Shown here: piece by piece, positions 42,532-50,903 of the stretch
How the letters are laid out: the number at the start of each line of letters is the position of its first letter
How positions within the stretch are numbered: position 1 is the first letter of the stretch
From: Janthinobacterium sp. GW458P
Lineage (GTDB): Bacteria; Pseudomonadota; Gammaproteobacteria; Burkholderiales; Burkholderiaceae_D
Length of the DNA stretch: 64,000 nucleotides
Assembly (NCBI RefSeq): GCF_002127585.1
Contig: NZ_NEGZ01000004.1
Span: 40,063 to 104,062, forward strand
Direction of reading: 5' to 3'
Notes under the pieces: model-generated
Database searches by the model: none
What the model was told of the DNA's origin: nothing
What the model saw: only the letters and a program-made list of their open reading frames with translations
Translations under genes and position numbers: made by a program

Positions 42532-43352
42532 GCGCTGCCCGCCTTGTAAATCATGGGGAACTCGAACTGGTAGCCGGTGCCCAGGCGGGCGATGCTTTCC
42601 GACTCGCCCAGGATCAGCCGGCCATCGTCCCTGAGGCTGGCGCGCGCCTGGCGCAGCACGGTTTCCTGGTGCTCCGCGTCGAAATAAATCAGCACGTTGC
42701 GCAGGAATACGAGGTCGAACCGCCGCGCGGGGCGCAGCACATCGAGCAGATTGTGCTGCGCAAAGCTGACGTGCCGCCGCAGTTCCTCGTTGACCTGCAC
42801 GCCATGCGGCGACGGCGTGAAGTATTTGCGCAGCAATTCCGGGTGCGACAGGCGGATGCGCTCGACGGAGCGCCCGCTGTACTGGCCCGCCTTCGCTGCG
42901 GCGAGGATGTGCCGTGAAATGTCGCTGGCCAGGATCTGGTAGCGGAAGGCGGGCGCTTGCAGCCGGAATTGCTCGCACAGCATGGCGATCGAATACAGTT
43001 CCTCGCCGCTGGCCGCGGCCGCCGACCACACGTTCAGGCAGCCGTCCGGATGGGCGCGCGCCCAGGCGGGCAGGTAGCGGTCGCGGAAGTAGTCCCAGAT
43101 GTGCGGCGTGCGGAAGAACAGGGTGTCGTTGGTGGTCACCAGGTCGATGAAATGGGCTACCTCGTCGCCGTCGCTGGCCACGCGCTCCAGGTACGCCTGG
43201 TAGCTGTGCAGGGCCAGCGCCTGCAGCCGGGGCTGCAAGCGCCGTTCCAGCAGCACGCTCTTGCGCGCCGTCATGGCGATGCCCGTATGCTGGCGCACCA
43301 GGGCGATCAGGGTCGTCAGGACTTCGGGCGTCAAGGTGGCCGCGTGGCTCAT
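42528..43352 (-). CDS. cheR: Chemotaxis protein methyltransferase CheR
   Basis: 274 residues. It methylates receptor glutamates with S-adenosylmethionine. Motifs visible are TTNDTLFFRTPHIWDYF (N-terminal domain), then W-S-A-A-A-A-S-G-E-E-L-Y-S-I-A (SAM loop; W-S-A-A-C-S-T-G in many), A-S-D-I-S, and F-D-L-V-F-L-R-N-V-L-I-Y-F. Follows the MCP by 3 bases and overlaps cheD. Confidence 0.95.
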   Translation of the reverse strand: MSHAATLTPEVLTTLIALVRQHTGIAMTARKSVLLERRLQPRLQALALHSYQAYLERVASDGDEVAHFIDLVTTNDTLFFRTPHIWDYFRDRYLPAWARAHPDGCLNVWSAAAASGEELYSIAMLCEQFRLQAPAFRYQILASDISRHILAAAKAGQYSGRSVERIRLSHPELLRKYFTPSPHGVQVNEELRRHVSFAQHNLLDVLRPARRFDLVFLRNVLIYFDAEHQETVLRQARASLRDDGRLILGESESIARLGTGYQFEFPMIYKAGSA

Positions 43353-43355
43353 CGT

Positions 43356-45053
43356 CTACACCACGAAGCCGGAAACGGTCTGGTTCAGGCTGCCCGCGCG
43401 CTCGTTCAGGCCATCCGTGGAGCGGGCGATGCTGTCGCAGTTGGCGGCCGACTTTTCCGTTTCCTCGGCGATGTACTGGATCGCTGTCGACACTTCGCGC
43501 GCCGTCAGCAGCTGCTCGTTGGCCGCCTTCGAGATGTCCGAGATGGCCAGCGTGGTCTTGGCCACGCCCGAGACGATCTTGTCGAAGGCGTCGCTGGCCT
43601 GGCGCGAAATCTCGCTGCCGGTGGAGACGCGCTTGACGGATTCGTTGATCAGCTTGGAAATCTCTTTTGTTGCCTGCGAGGAACGCTCGGCCAGCTTGCG
43701 CACCTCGTCGGCGACGACGGAAAAGCCCAGGCCGTGCTCGCCCGCGCGCGCCGCCTCGATGGCCGCGTTGAAGGCCAGCATATTCGTCTGGCTGGCGATC
43801 TCGCTGATGACCTTGACGATTTCGCCGATGTCTTCCGACGAGCGGTTGATCAGGTCCATCGCCTCGATGGACTTGGCGACGGCGCGCGCGCCCGCTTCCG
43901 CCTCCTGCTGCGTGGCTTTGGCCAGCGAGTCGGCGCTCGAGGTGTTTTCGGCGATGGAATTGATGGAAAACGTCAGGCCGTCGATGGAGGCGTTCATTTC
44001 CTCCACCGTCGCGCCCAGCGCCTGCGTGCCCACGGCCACGCCCGTGGCCCGCTCGGCGATCGTGTGCGAGGCGTCGGCAAAGCCGTTCGCCGCCGACACC
44101 ACGTTGCCGATCACGCCACGCAGGTCGGTAATCATCTTGCTGATGCCGCCGGCCAGCAGGTCGATCGGTTCCTCGCCTTCGGGCACGATATGGCACGTCA
44201 GGTCGCCCTGGGCCGCGCGCGCCACCGATTCGAGCAGGGCGTTGACCTTGCGGCTGTCGCTGGCGGACCTGGCCTGGATGCTGTTTTCCAGGTTTACCTG
44301 GTCCGTGATGTCGATGGCGAACTTGACCACTTTATAGGGCTTGCCGTTCAGGTCGAGGATGGGATTGTAGGTGGCCTGTATCCACACCACCTTGCCGTGG
44401 TTGCCCAGGCGCTTGTAGCGGCCGCTGTCGAACTCGCCGCGGTTGAGCTTTTGCCAGAATTTCTTGTAGTCGGTGCTGCCCGCGTACTCGGGCTCGCAGA
44501 ACAGGCGGTGATGTTCGCCCTTGATATCGCTCAAGTCGTAGCCCATGACGGCGAGGAAATTGTCGTTCGCGTCGAGCACGTTGCCGTGCATGTCGAACTC
44601 GATCACGGCCTGCGCCTTGCCGATGGCGCTGACCTTGCCCTCGTATTCGGCGTTGCGCGTCTTCATGGCCGTGACGTCGGTAGCGAACTTGATGACTTTA
44701 TACGGCTTGCCGTTCGCGTCGAGGATGGGGTTGTACGACGCGTTGATCCACACTTCGCGCCCATCCCTGGCGCGGCGCTTGTATTCGCCCTGGTCGAATT
44801 CGCCCCGTCCCAGCTTGGCCCAGAAGTTGCTGTATTCATCCGTTTTCACATACTCGGGGTCGCAGAGGATGGCATGGTGCTTGCCTTGCACTTCGGCCAA
44901 GGTATAGCCGAGCACGCGCAGGAAATTGTCATTCGCATGCAGGATGGTGCCGTCGAGTTCGAATTCGATGACGGCCTGGACACGGTTCAGTGCCGTATTT
45001 ATCGCTTGTAAGTCCAGACCCTGGGAGTGGCTGACATGGCTGGCTGCGTCCAT
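43356..45053 (-). CDS. Soluble PAS-PAS methyl-accepting chemotaxis protein (BdlA/Aer-like)
   Basis: 565 residues without any membrane helix or signal peptide. PAS 1 is at about 22-135 and PAS 2 at 140-255; both carry the motif N-D-N-F-L-x-x-x-G-Y and a Y-K-V-[IV]-K-F-A end. The MCP signalling domain runs from about 290 to the end, with the tip [41 protein letters not shown]. The two-PAS-plus-MCP layout is that of BdlA, a biofilm-dispersal receptor. No C-terminal CheR-docking pentapeptide is present. A perfect FNR-type box lies 190 bp upstream. Confidence 0.92.
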   Translation of the reverse strand: MDAASHVSHSQGLDLQAINTALNRVQAVIEFELDGTILHANDNFLRVLGYTLAEVQGKHHAILCDPEYVKTDEYSNFWAKLGRGEFDQGEYKRRARDGREVWINASYNPILDANGKPYKVIKFATDVTAMKTRNAEYEGKVSAIGKAQAVIEFDMHGNVLDANDNFLAVMGYDLSDIKGEHHRLFCEPEYAGSTDYKKFWQKLNRGEFDSGRYKRLGNHGKVVWIQATYNPILDLNGKPYKVVKFAIDITDQVNLENSIQARSASDSRKVNALLESVARAAQGDLTCHIVPEGEEPIDLLAGGISKMITDLRGVIGNVVSAANGFADASHTIAERATGVAVGTQALGATVEEMNASIDGLTFSINSIAENTSSADSLAKATQQEAEAGARAVAKSIEAMDLINRSSEDIGEIVKVISEIASQTNMLAFNAAIEAARAGEHGLGFSVVADEVRKLAERSSQATKEISKLINESVKRVSTGSEISRQASDAFDKIVSGVAKTTLAISDISKAANEQLLTAREVSTAIQYIAEETEKSAANCDSIARSTDGLNERAGSLNQTVSGFVV

Positions 45054-45243
45054 AATGTTTCCTTCGGTGTGAGAAGAGGAATGGGGGCGATCAGGCTGCG
45101 CTTATTATTTTTCTGCTATCCATATAAGGCAGCGATGTTATTGCATCGGTTCGCGCCTGGTGATAATCGGTGAGAATGTGCGCGATGAACGGCAGCCAGT
45201 GCCGGTCCCGCGGTTTGCATTAACATAAATAAATTGTAGATTA

Positions 45244-45257
45244 TTGATTTGAATCAA
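45244..45257. promoter_or_regulatory. FNR/ANR-type binding site
   Basis: TTGAT-TTGA-ATCAA matches the TTGAT-N4-ATCAA consensus without mismatch and sits in a longer 20-bp dyad (TTATTGATT-TG-AATCAATAA, 45241-45260). It lies about 190 bp upstream of the PAS-PAS chemoreceptor and 350 bp upstream of the fadJ-like gene. It could place either under oxygen control; the receptor is the more natural target. Confidence 0.65.
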
Positions 45258-45524
45258 TAATTTTATTATTCCCCAGCGTTTGGCGAAAAACAAGGGGCGG
45301 GAATAAATAATGTAAAAACTGTCGTAATTGACCCAGGCCGGCATATACCAGACGCATTCTTTCGTAATATAAAACGTCGTTATTATTATTGTGTTTTTAT
45401 TATTTAAATGAATATTCAAGCGATAGCTTCTACTGGAACTTGCTGCTTGCAGCAGAATCTTTCCGCAAACGTTGCGGTACCATGGCAAACAATGCATGCC
45501 GTAGCGGAAAACGATAAAAATAAT

Positions 45525-45532
45525 ACGAGCGT
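45525..45532. promoter_or_regulatory. ACGNNCGT dyad upstream of the fadJ-like gene
   Basis: ACGAGCGT, about 75 bases before the ATG, next to a TATACG/TATAGT -10-like region (45538-45550). Same dyad as at 38739 and 52762 before the other beta-oxidation genes. Confidence 0.5.
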
Positions 45533-45606
45533 TCTTTTATACGGTATAGTGAAGCTTCATCCCTTGCAACCACCTCATACTTGAGCAAAACCAATAAGGA
45601 AGAGAC

Positions 45607-47694
45607 ATGAGTGCTGAATATCAAGTGAACGGCGCCGTTGCCGTCATTACCCTGGCCAACCCTCCCGTCAACGGCCTGGGACTGGCCACGCGCACGGCCG
45701 CCGTGGCCGGCATCCGCCAGGCGCTGGCCGACGAGACCGTCAAAGCCATCGTCATCACGGGCGCCGGCAAGGCATTCTCCGGCGGCGCCGACATCAAGGA
45801 ATTCAATTCGCCCAAGGCCCTCACGGAACCGACCCTGCATACCCTGATCAATGTCGTCGAGCAATCCACGAAGCCGGTGGTGGCGGCCATCCACAGCGTC
45901 TGCATGGGTGGCGGCCTGGAGCTGGCGCTGGGCTGCAATTACCGCGTGGTCGCGCCCGGCGCACAGATGGCCTTGCCTGAAGTCAAGCTCGGCATCTTGC
46001 CGGGCGCGGGCGGCACGCAGCGCCTGCCGCGCGTGCTGGGCCTGGAAATGGCCCTCAACATGATCGTCTCGGGCACGCCCGTGGCGTCCGACAAGCTGGC
46101 CGGCACGGCCCTGTTCGACGAAGTCATCGCGCCCGGCGCGGACTTGCTGGCCGCCGCCGTGGCCTTCGCCACGAAAGTGGCCGATGTGCGCCCGCTGCCG
46201 AAAGTGCGCGAGCGCAAGGTTGACTACCCGAACCACGAAGCGTTCCTGCAGTTTTCGCGCAATACCGTCAAAGCCATGTCCGGTCCGTTCCCCGCGCCGC
46301 TCAAATGCGTGGACGCCGTGGCGGCCGCCGTGACGATGAAATTCGACGATGGCCTCAAGTACGAGCGCGAACTGTTCATGCAGCTGGTGCAGTCGCCTGA
46401 ATCGAAAGCCTTGCGCCACGCCTTCTTCGCCGAGCGTGTCGCCAGCAAGGTGCCCGACGTGCCGTCCGACACGCCCGTGCGCGCCATCGCCAAGGCGGCG
46501 ATCGTCGGCGCCGGTACCATGGGCGGCGGCATCGCCATGAATTTCGCCAACGCGGGCATCCCCGTGATGCTGCTGGAAACGAAGCAGGAAGCGCTGGACA
46601 AGGGCCTGGCCACCATCCGCAGGAATTATGAAAACACGGTCAGGAAGGGCAAGTTGACGCAGGACAAGGCCGAACAGCGCATCGCGCTCGTCTCCGGCAC
46701 GCTGGCCTATGCCGACATCGCGCAAGCCGACATCGTCATCGAAGCCGTCTTCGAAGAGCTGGGCGTCAAGGAAACCGTGTTCAGACAGCTCGACGCCGTC
46801 ATGAAGCCGGGCGCCATTCTCGCCTCGAACACCTCCACTTTAGACCTGGACAAGATCGCCGCGTTCACCGAGCGCCCGCAGGACGTGGTCGGCACGCATT
46901 TCTTCAGCCCGGCAAACGTGATGAAGCTGCTGGAAATCGTGCGTGGCAAGGCAACGGGCAAGGACGTGCTGGCCACGGCGCTGGCGTTGTCGAAAAAGCT
47001 CAAGAAGACGGGCGTCGTCTCGGGCGTATGCGACGGCTTCATCGGCAACCGCATGATCGAGCAATACAGCCGCCAGGCCGGCTTCCTGCTGGAAGAGGGC
47101 TGCCTGCCGGAGCAGGTCGACAAGGCGGTCGAGAAATTCGGTTTCGCCATGGGCCCGTTCCGCATGGCCGACCTGGCCGGCAACGACATCGGCTGGGCCA
47201 TCCGCAAGCGCCGCTATGTGGAAAAGCCGGACGTCACGTATTCGCAGACGGCCGACCTGCTGTGCGAACTGGGGCGCTTTGGCCAGAAGACGGGCGCCGG
47301 CTGGTATGACTACAAGGCGGGCGACCGCAAGGCGTATGCCTCGGAACAGGTCAACGCCATGATAGTCCGGCACTCGGCCGACATCGGCGTGGCGCGGCGC
47401 AAGATCGGCGACCAGGAAATCGTCGAACGCCTCGTGTACGCGCTCGTCAACGAGGGTGCGCGCATCCTGGAAGAGGGCATCGCCCTGCGCGCCTCGGACA
47501 TCGACATGGTGTATCTGACGGGCTACGGCTTCCCCCTGTTCCGCGGCGGCCCCATGTTCTATGCCGATACGGTCGGCTTGCCGAACGTACTCGACACCAT
47601 CAATGGCTACGCGAAAGGCCGCCACGGCGAAGCGTGGACGCCGGCGCCCCTGCTGGTGAAACTGGCGGGCGAGGGCAAGGGATTCAATAGCTGA
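45607..47694 (+). CDS. Bifunctional enoyl-CoA hydratase / 3-hydroxyacyl-CoA dehydrogenase (FadJ-like)
   Basis: 695 residues. The hydratase domain is at about 1-190 (GGADIKEFNSP; MGGGLELALGCNYR; LPEVKLGILPGAGGTQRLPR). The dehydrogenase domain starts at about 296, with the NAD loop IVGAGTMGGGIAMNFANAG and S-N-T-S-T-L-D-L-D-K-I, catalytic His in THFFSPANVMKLLEIV and G-F-I-G-N-R. It does two steps of fatty-acid beta-oxidation. It is shorter than E. coli FadB/FadJ. The matching thiolase and ligase are elsewhere in the window. A terminator follows directly. Confidence 0.95.
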   Translation: MSAEYQVNGAVAVITLANPPVNGLGLATRTAAVAGIRQALADETVKAIVITGAGKAFSGGADIKEFNSPKALTEPTLHTLINVVEQSTKPVVAAIHSVCMGGGLELALGCNYRVVAPGAQMALPEVKLGILPGAGGTQRLPRVLGLEMALNMIVSGTPVASDKLAGTALFDEVIAPGADLLAAAVAFATKVADVRPLPKVRERKVDYPNHEAFLQFSRNTVKAMSGPFPAPLKCVDAVAAAVTMKFDDGLKYERELFMQLVQSPESKALRHAFFAERVASKVPDVPSDTPVRAIAKAAIVGAGTMGGGIAMNFANAGIPVMLLETKQEALDKGLATIRRNYENTVRKGKLTQDKAEQRIALVSGTLAYADIAQADIVIEAVFEELGVKETVFRQLDAVMKPGAILASNTSTLDLDKIAAFTERPQDVVGTHFFSPANVMKLLEIVRGKATGKDVLATALALSKKLKKTGVVSGVCDGFIGNRMIEQYSRQAGFLLEEGCLPEQVDKAVEKFGFAMGPFRMADLAGNDIGWAIRKRRYVEKPDVTYSQTADLLCELGRFGQKTGAGWYDYKAGDRKAYASEQVNAMIVRHSADIGVARRKIGDQEIVERLVYALVNEGARILEEGIALRASDIDMVYLTGYGFPLFRGGPMFYADTVGLPNVLDTINGYAKGRHGEAWTPAPLLVKLAGEGKGFNS

Positions 47695-47710
47695 TTCAGA
47701 TGCTGAATGC

Positions 47711-47740
47711 AAAAAGGGCAGATTTCTCTGCCCTTTTTTT
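47711..47740. terminator. Bidirectional intrinsic terminator
   Basis: AAAGGGCAGA-TTTC-TCTGCCCTTT with T on the plus side and A on the other, between the convergent fadJ-like and alpha/beta-hydrolase genes. Stem and T-runs work in both directions. Confidence 0.85.
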
Positions 47741-48575
47741 ATTTCTTCTTCGTCAGCATCTTGACCGCCTCGTTGACGATGACGGGGTTGTCCTTCTGGA
47801 TGTAGGAGCCGGCGCCCGTGATGCGCTCGATGGCCGGCGCGCCGGAAAGGCGCTGCCAATCCTTTTCCTGGGCCCGCACGACGTCTTCAAACGAGCCCGT
47901 TTCCTCGATGCCGAACTTGTCGCGCACCAGCAGCATGGCGGGCAGGCGCAGCGGGCTGCTCATGTCGACGTGCTGCAGGCATTGCGTCTGTGCATCGAAT
48001 TCGGCCGATTCCGTACTGTTGAACATGAGCTTGCGCCGCGTCTTCACGAGCATGGCGTAGGTGAGCGCCTCCGTCTGCAGGCGGCTCCATTGCTGCGGAT
48101 GCGTGGGGTCGAGCAGGACCAGGCCGGCCACGTCCTGCGGGTACAGCCTGGCGTACACGTACTGGTACAGCCCGCCCAGGCCATGGCCGACGAGCACATA
48201 TGGCGGCTTCAGGCCTGCCTGCGCCAGCAGGGCGCGCTGCTGGGCGGCGATGGTGCAGGGGTCGCGCGGCGTGGCGGTCTTCTTGCTGTCGCCGTAGCCG
48301 GGGCGGTCGTAGACGAGCACGCGGTGCTGCTTTGCCACTTCGGGCACCACCTTGGCCCACACCTCCTTGCCGTCGCCCATGGCCGACTGGAAGATGACGG
48401 GCAAGCCGTCCTGGCCGCTCAGGGTATAGGCGATGCTCGCGTCGGGCAGGGCGGCCGTGGCGGGCACGCCCGGCGCGGCCGGGGTGGACGGCAGCAGGGA
48501 GCAGCCGGACAGCAGCAGGCCGGCGCCGGAGAGGAGCATGGTGCGCGCGCGGCGGCCGACGAATAGATGATGCAT
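47739..48575 (-). CDS. Lipoprotein with an alpha/beta-hydrolase fold, nucleophile Ser replaced
   Basis: 278 residues from ATG 48575, with AAGGAG 4 bases upstream (frame open to 48935). A lipobox L-S-G-C (LLLSGCSLL, Cys at about residue 25) predicts lipidation. The fold is alpha/beta-hydrolase: RVLVYDRPGYGDS, then LVGHGLGGLYQYVYARLYP where relatives have G-H-S-x-G-G. Reading from the DNA confirms Gly in the nucleophile position. The enzyme may be inactive, use another residue, or be a binding or scaffold protein. Confidence 0.85.
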   Translation of the reverse strand: MHHLFVGRRARTMLLSGAGLLLSGCSLLPSTPAAPGVPATAALPDASIAYTLSGQDGLPVIFQSAMGDGKEVWAKVVPEVAKQHRVLVYDRPGYGDSKKTATPRDPCTIAAQQRALLAQAGLKPPYVLVGHGLGGLYQYVYARLYPQDVAGLVLLDPTHPQQWSRLQTEALTYAMLVKTRRKLMFNSTESAEFDAQTQCLQHVDMSSPLRLPAMLLVRDKFGIEETGSFEDVVRAQEKDWQRLSGAPAIERITGAGSYIQKDNPVIVNEAVKMLTKKK

Positions 48576-48675
48576 GAATCTCCTTCTTGGTTCACTGCCC
48601 GGTATGGCGTGCCAGCCATTATAGGCAAATCGTCTGGAAGTGGAAATGCCGAACAGAAGCGCATTTCCCGTCCTG

Positions 48676-49074
48676 TCAGCCGGCGTCGGCACGATGGCAG
48701 ACGGCTTCGATGCGGTTGCCGTCGGGATCGAACAGGAAGGCCGCGTAGTAGCTGGCGTGATAGTGGCGCAGCCCGGGCGCGCCCAGGTCGAAGCCGCCGT
48801 GGGCCAGGCCCGCCTGCCAGAAGGCGTCCACGGCGGCCCGCGTGGACGCCTTGAAGCAGCAATGGCGGCGCGGCGCATCGTCGGGCTGCGGGCCCAGGCG
48901 CACGGAAAAATAGCTGCGTCCGGGGTGGTCCGCATCGCTGCGCTCGCCGTAGCCTATCCAGGCGTTGGCATGGTCGCTGCCCGCCTTGGGCACGTCCAGC
49001 GCGGCAAAGACGGCGTCATAGAAGCGCTCGGCGCGTTCCAGGTCGCTGACGGTGAGGGAAACGTGATCGAGCAT
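48676..49074 (-). CDS. VOC (glyoxalase/bleomycin resistance) family protein
   Basis: 132 residues starting MLDHVSLTVSDLERAERFYDAVFAAL, the typical VOC opening; GGAG precedes it, so the upstream Met codons (to 49104) are not used. Two beta-alpha-beta-beta-beta units; probable metal ligands are His4 in LDHV, Tyr/His in the middle (HYHASYYAAFLFDPDGNRIEAVCH) and Glu near the end. Substrate unknown. Confidence 0.88.
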   Translation of the reverse strand: MLDHVSLTVSDLERAERFYDAVFAALDVPKAGSDHANAWIGYGERSDADHPGRSYFSVRLGPQPDDAPRRHCCFKASTRAAVDAFWQAGLAHGGFDLGAPGLRHYHASYYAAFLFDPDGNRIEAVCHRADAG

Positions 49075-49173
49075 GGGCACTCCGCAGAAAACAGGGACGG
49101 CCATAGCATAGCCCGGATCGGGGTCGCCGTGGGCGGTAGTGACCGAGTGGCGCTGCGGGCGGGAAACTGCCGG

Positions 49174-49419
49174 TCAACTCGCCGCCTGGCGCGCCAGGCG
49201 GGCCGCGATATGCCGGCTCAGCTGCTGCACGCGGGGCGCGAACAGCATCACGGCGCAGAAGGCCACGGGCCAGGCGGCGAAAAACGCATGGCGCCAGCGG
49301 GGCAGGAAGTCGGCCTGCAGGCCGATATTGAGCCAGGTGACCCAGGCGCTCATCAGCAAGGTCATGACGAACGACATCAGCAGGGCAAACACGAAACGCA
49401 GGCGCAGGGCATCGGACAT
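49174..49419 (-). CDS. DUF2798 small membrane protein
   Basis: 81 residues with two membrane helices. The pattern F-V-F-A-L-L-M-S-F-V-M-T-L-L-M-S-A-W-V-T-W-L-N-x-G and W-P-V-A-F is that of DUF2798. It is divergent from a LysR gene, which may control it. Function unknown. Confidence 0.85.
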   Translation of the reverse strand: MSDALRLRFVFALLMSFVMTLLMSAWVTWLNIGLQADFLPRWRHAFFAAWPVAFCAVMLFAPRVQQLSRHIAARLARQAAS

Positions 49420-49532
49420 GGTGTATTTTTCATGAAAATGGAAGAGATGCCAGCGTAACGACTTGCAGCAATCTATACTAGAGCCATATTTTTAATTTCA
49501 AATTCCATAAATGAAACCATGCTTGAGGAATC

Positions 49533-50480
49533 ATGCTCGATGACCTAGCCCTGTTTGTCTCCATCGTCGAGGCGGGCAGCCTGCACGCGGCCGCCGTCAA
49601 GGAAGATTTGCCGGCCGCCACCGTCACGCGCCGGCTGCAAAAGCTGGAAGGCCAGCTCGGCTACCGCTTGCTCAACCGCAGCGCGCGCCGCCTGCAGCCG
49701 ACGGCGGAAGGCTGGCAATACTATGAACAGTGCCGGCCCCTGGTCCACGCCCTGCGGCAAGCCACGCAGCAGCTCGACGCCAGCCTGGCGGCCGTCTCCG
49801 GCACCATCCGCGTGCTGGCGCCCGTCAACTTCGCCAGCGGCCTGCTGACGCCCGCCTGGGTCAGCTTCATGCAGCAGTATCCGGACATCCGCCTGGAGCT
49901 GGAACTGTCGAACCTGCTGCAAGACCTGGTGGGCAGCGGCGCCGACCTGGCCATCCGCGTGGGCGCGCTCGACGATTCCTCGCTGATGCAGCGCCGCCTG
50001 GGCAGCGCTTCGCTGGTGATGGTGGCCGCGCCCGCTTACCTGGCCCGCGCCGGCGTGCCGCAGGACTTGCAGGCACTGGAACAGCACGAGTTGATCGTGG
50101 CCGAGCCGCTGCGCAGCTGGCGCTTGCGCCGGCCCGGCGACGGCGCCGAGATGGTGATCGCGCCGCAGGCGCGCCTGCGCGTCAACGAGATGCGCCTGGC
50201 CGTGGAGATGGCCGACGCCGGCATCGGCATCCTGCTGTGTCCGTTACTGCAATGCCGCGACGAGGTGGCCCGGGGCAGCCTCGTGCGCGTGCTGCCCGAC
50301 TGGATGCCGCAGCCGCGCCACGTCTACGCCGTGTGGACGCAGCGGCGCTACCTGCCGGCCCGCGTGCGCGTGCTGCTCGAACACCTGGCCGCGTTCGCGG
50401 AAAACAATCCGCTGTTGAACGAGGACTTGGACGAGCGGCATGCCGTTGACGCCCATGCCGGCCGCAGTCCATTCCCGTAA
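49533..50480 (+). CDS. LysR family transcriptional regulator
   Basis: 315 residues. HTH at about 4-40 (LALFVSIVEAGSLHAAAVKEDLPAATVTRRLQKLEGQLG) and a substrate-binding effector domain of the common CrgA/AaeR-like class (MQQYPDIRLELELSNLLQDLVGSGADLAIRVGAL). The divergent DUF2798 gene is a likely target. The spacer is A/T-rich (TATTTTTAATTTCAAATTCC). A short hypothetical gene follows. Confidence 0.92.
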   Translation: MLDDLALFVSIVEAGSLHAAAVKEDLPAATVTRRLQKLEGQLGYRLLNRSARRLQPTAEGWQYYEQCRPLVHALRQATQQLDASLAAVSGTIRVLAPVNFASGLLTPAWVSFMQQYPDIRLELELSNLLQDLVGSGADLAIRVGALDDSSLMQRRLGSASLVMVAAPAYLARAGVPQDLQALEQHELIVAEPLRSWRLRRPGDGAEMVIAPQARLRVNEMRLAVEMADAGIGILLCPLLQCRDEVARGSLVRVLPDWMPQPRHVYAVWTQRRYLPARVRVLLEHLAAFAENNPLLNEDLDERHAVDAHAGRSPFP

Positions 50481-50600
50481 GTAATTACCGAGCGCTTGTA
50501 CTTCTTGCTGGGAACGCGTTAAGATAAAGCGGCCCCGCTTACCAAGCTGGCAATCGGTGTTGTTTGTCGTGCCATCCCGTCCATCCACATGAGAGATGCA

Positions 50601-50804
50601 ATGAAATATCTGATCGTTCCCTGCCTGTTGGCCATGACCGGCTGCGAGGTGCTGTATGACGCGAACCGGGACAAGATCGGCGAGTACTGCAACAGCCTGA
50701 ACAATTTCGACGACCGCAATGCCTGCCGCAAGCGCAACCAGACCAGCTACCAGGAATACGTGCAGCAGCGCGACCAGCTGAAAAACGGCAAGAACGCCAA
50801 GTAA
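50601..50804 (+). CDS. Small lipoprotein (67 aa)
   Basis: Starts MKYLIVPCLLAMTGCEVLYD, with a lipobox (M-T-G-C, Cys at about residue 15). The rest is charged and helical (DANRDKIGEYCNSLNNFDDRNACRKRNQTSYQEYVQQRDQLKNGKNAK) with two more cysteines. Strong terminator follows. No family recognised; resembles small periplasmic lipoproteins. An ATG 12 bases earlier lies before a better ribosome site (GAGAG). Confidence 0.7.
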   Translation: MKYLIVPCLLAMTGCEVLYDANRDKIGEYCNSLNNFDDRNACRKRNQTSYQEYVQQRDQLKNGKNAK

Positions 50805-50834
50805 GCGGCCGCCGCTGGCGCCGCCGGTAAAAAA

Positions 50835-50864
50835 AACGCCGCTGACAAGTCAGCGGCGTTTTGC
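50835..50864. terminator. Bidirectional intrinsic terminator
   Basis: AACGCCGCTGAC-AAG-TCAGCGGCGTT with an A-run before and T-run after (T4), between the small lipoprotein gene and the convergent MFS gene. Works in both directions. Confidence 0.85.
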
Positions 50865-50903
50865 ATGGCGGCGCCCGGCCTTGCGGCCGGGGTTTGCACC
50901 GTA

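Larger units (their letters stand above)
45054..45606. other. Divergent intergenic region between MCP and fadJ-like gene, 553 bp
   Basis: A/T-rich, especially 45225-45430, with no convincing gene. A 119-residue minus-strand frame at 45138-45497 has no ribosome site and unlikely composition. It contains an FNR-type dyad and an ACGNNCGT dyad (entered separately) and should hold promoters for both flanking operons. Confidence 0.5.

Noticed and set aside
45138-45497. Minus-strand 119-residue frame upstream of the chemoreceptor
   Set aside because: Odd composition, no ribosome site, overlaps the FNR-type site and A/T-rich promoter DNA.
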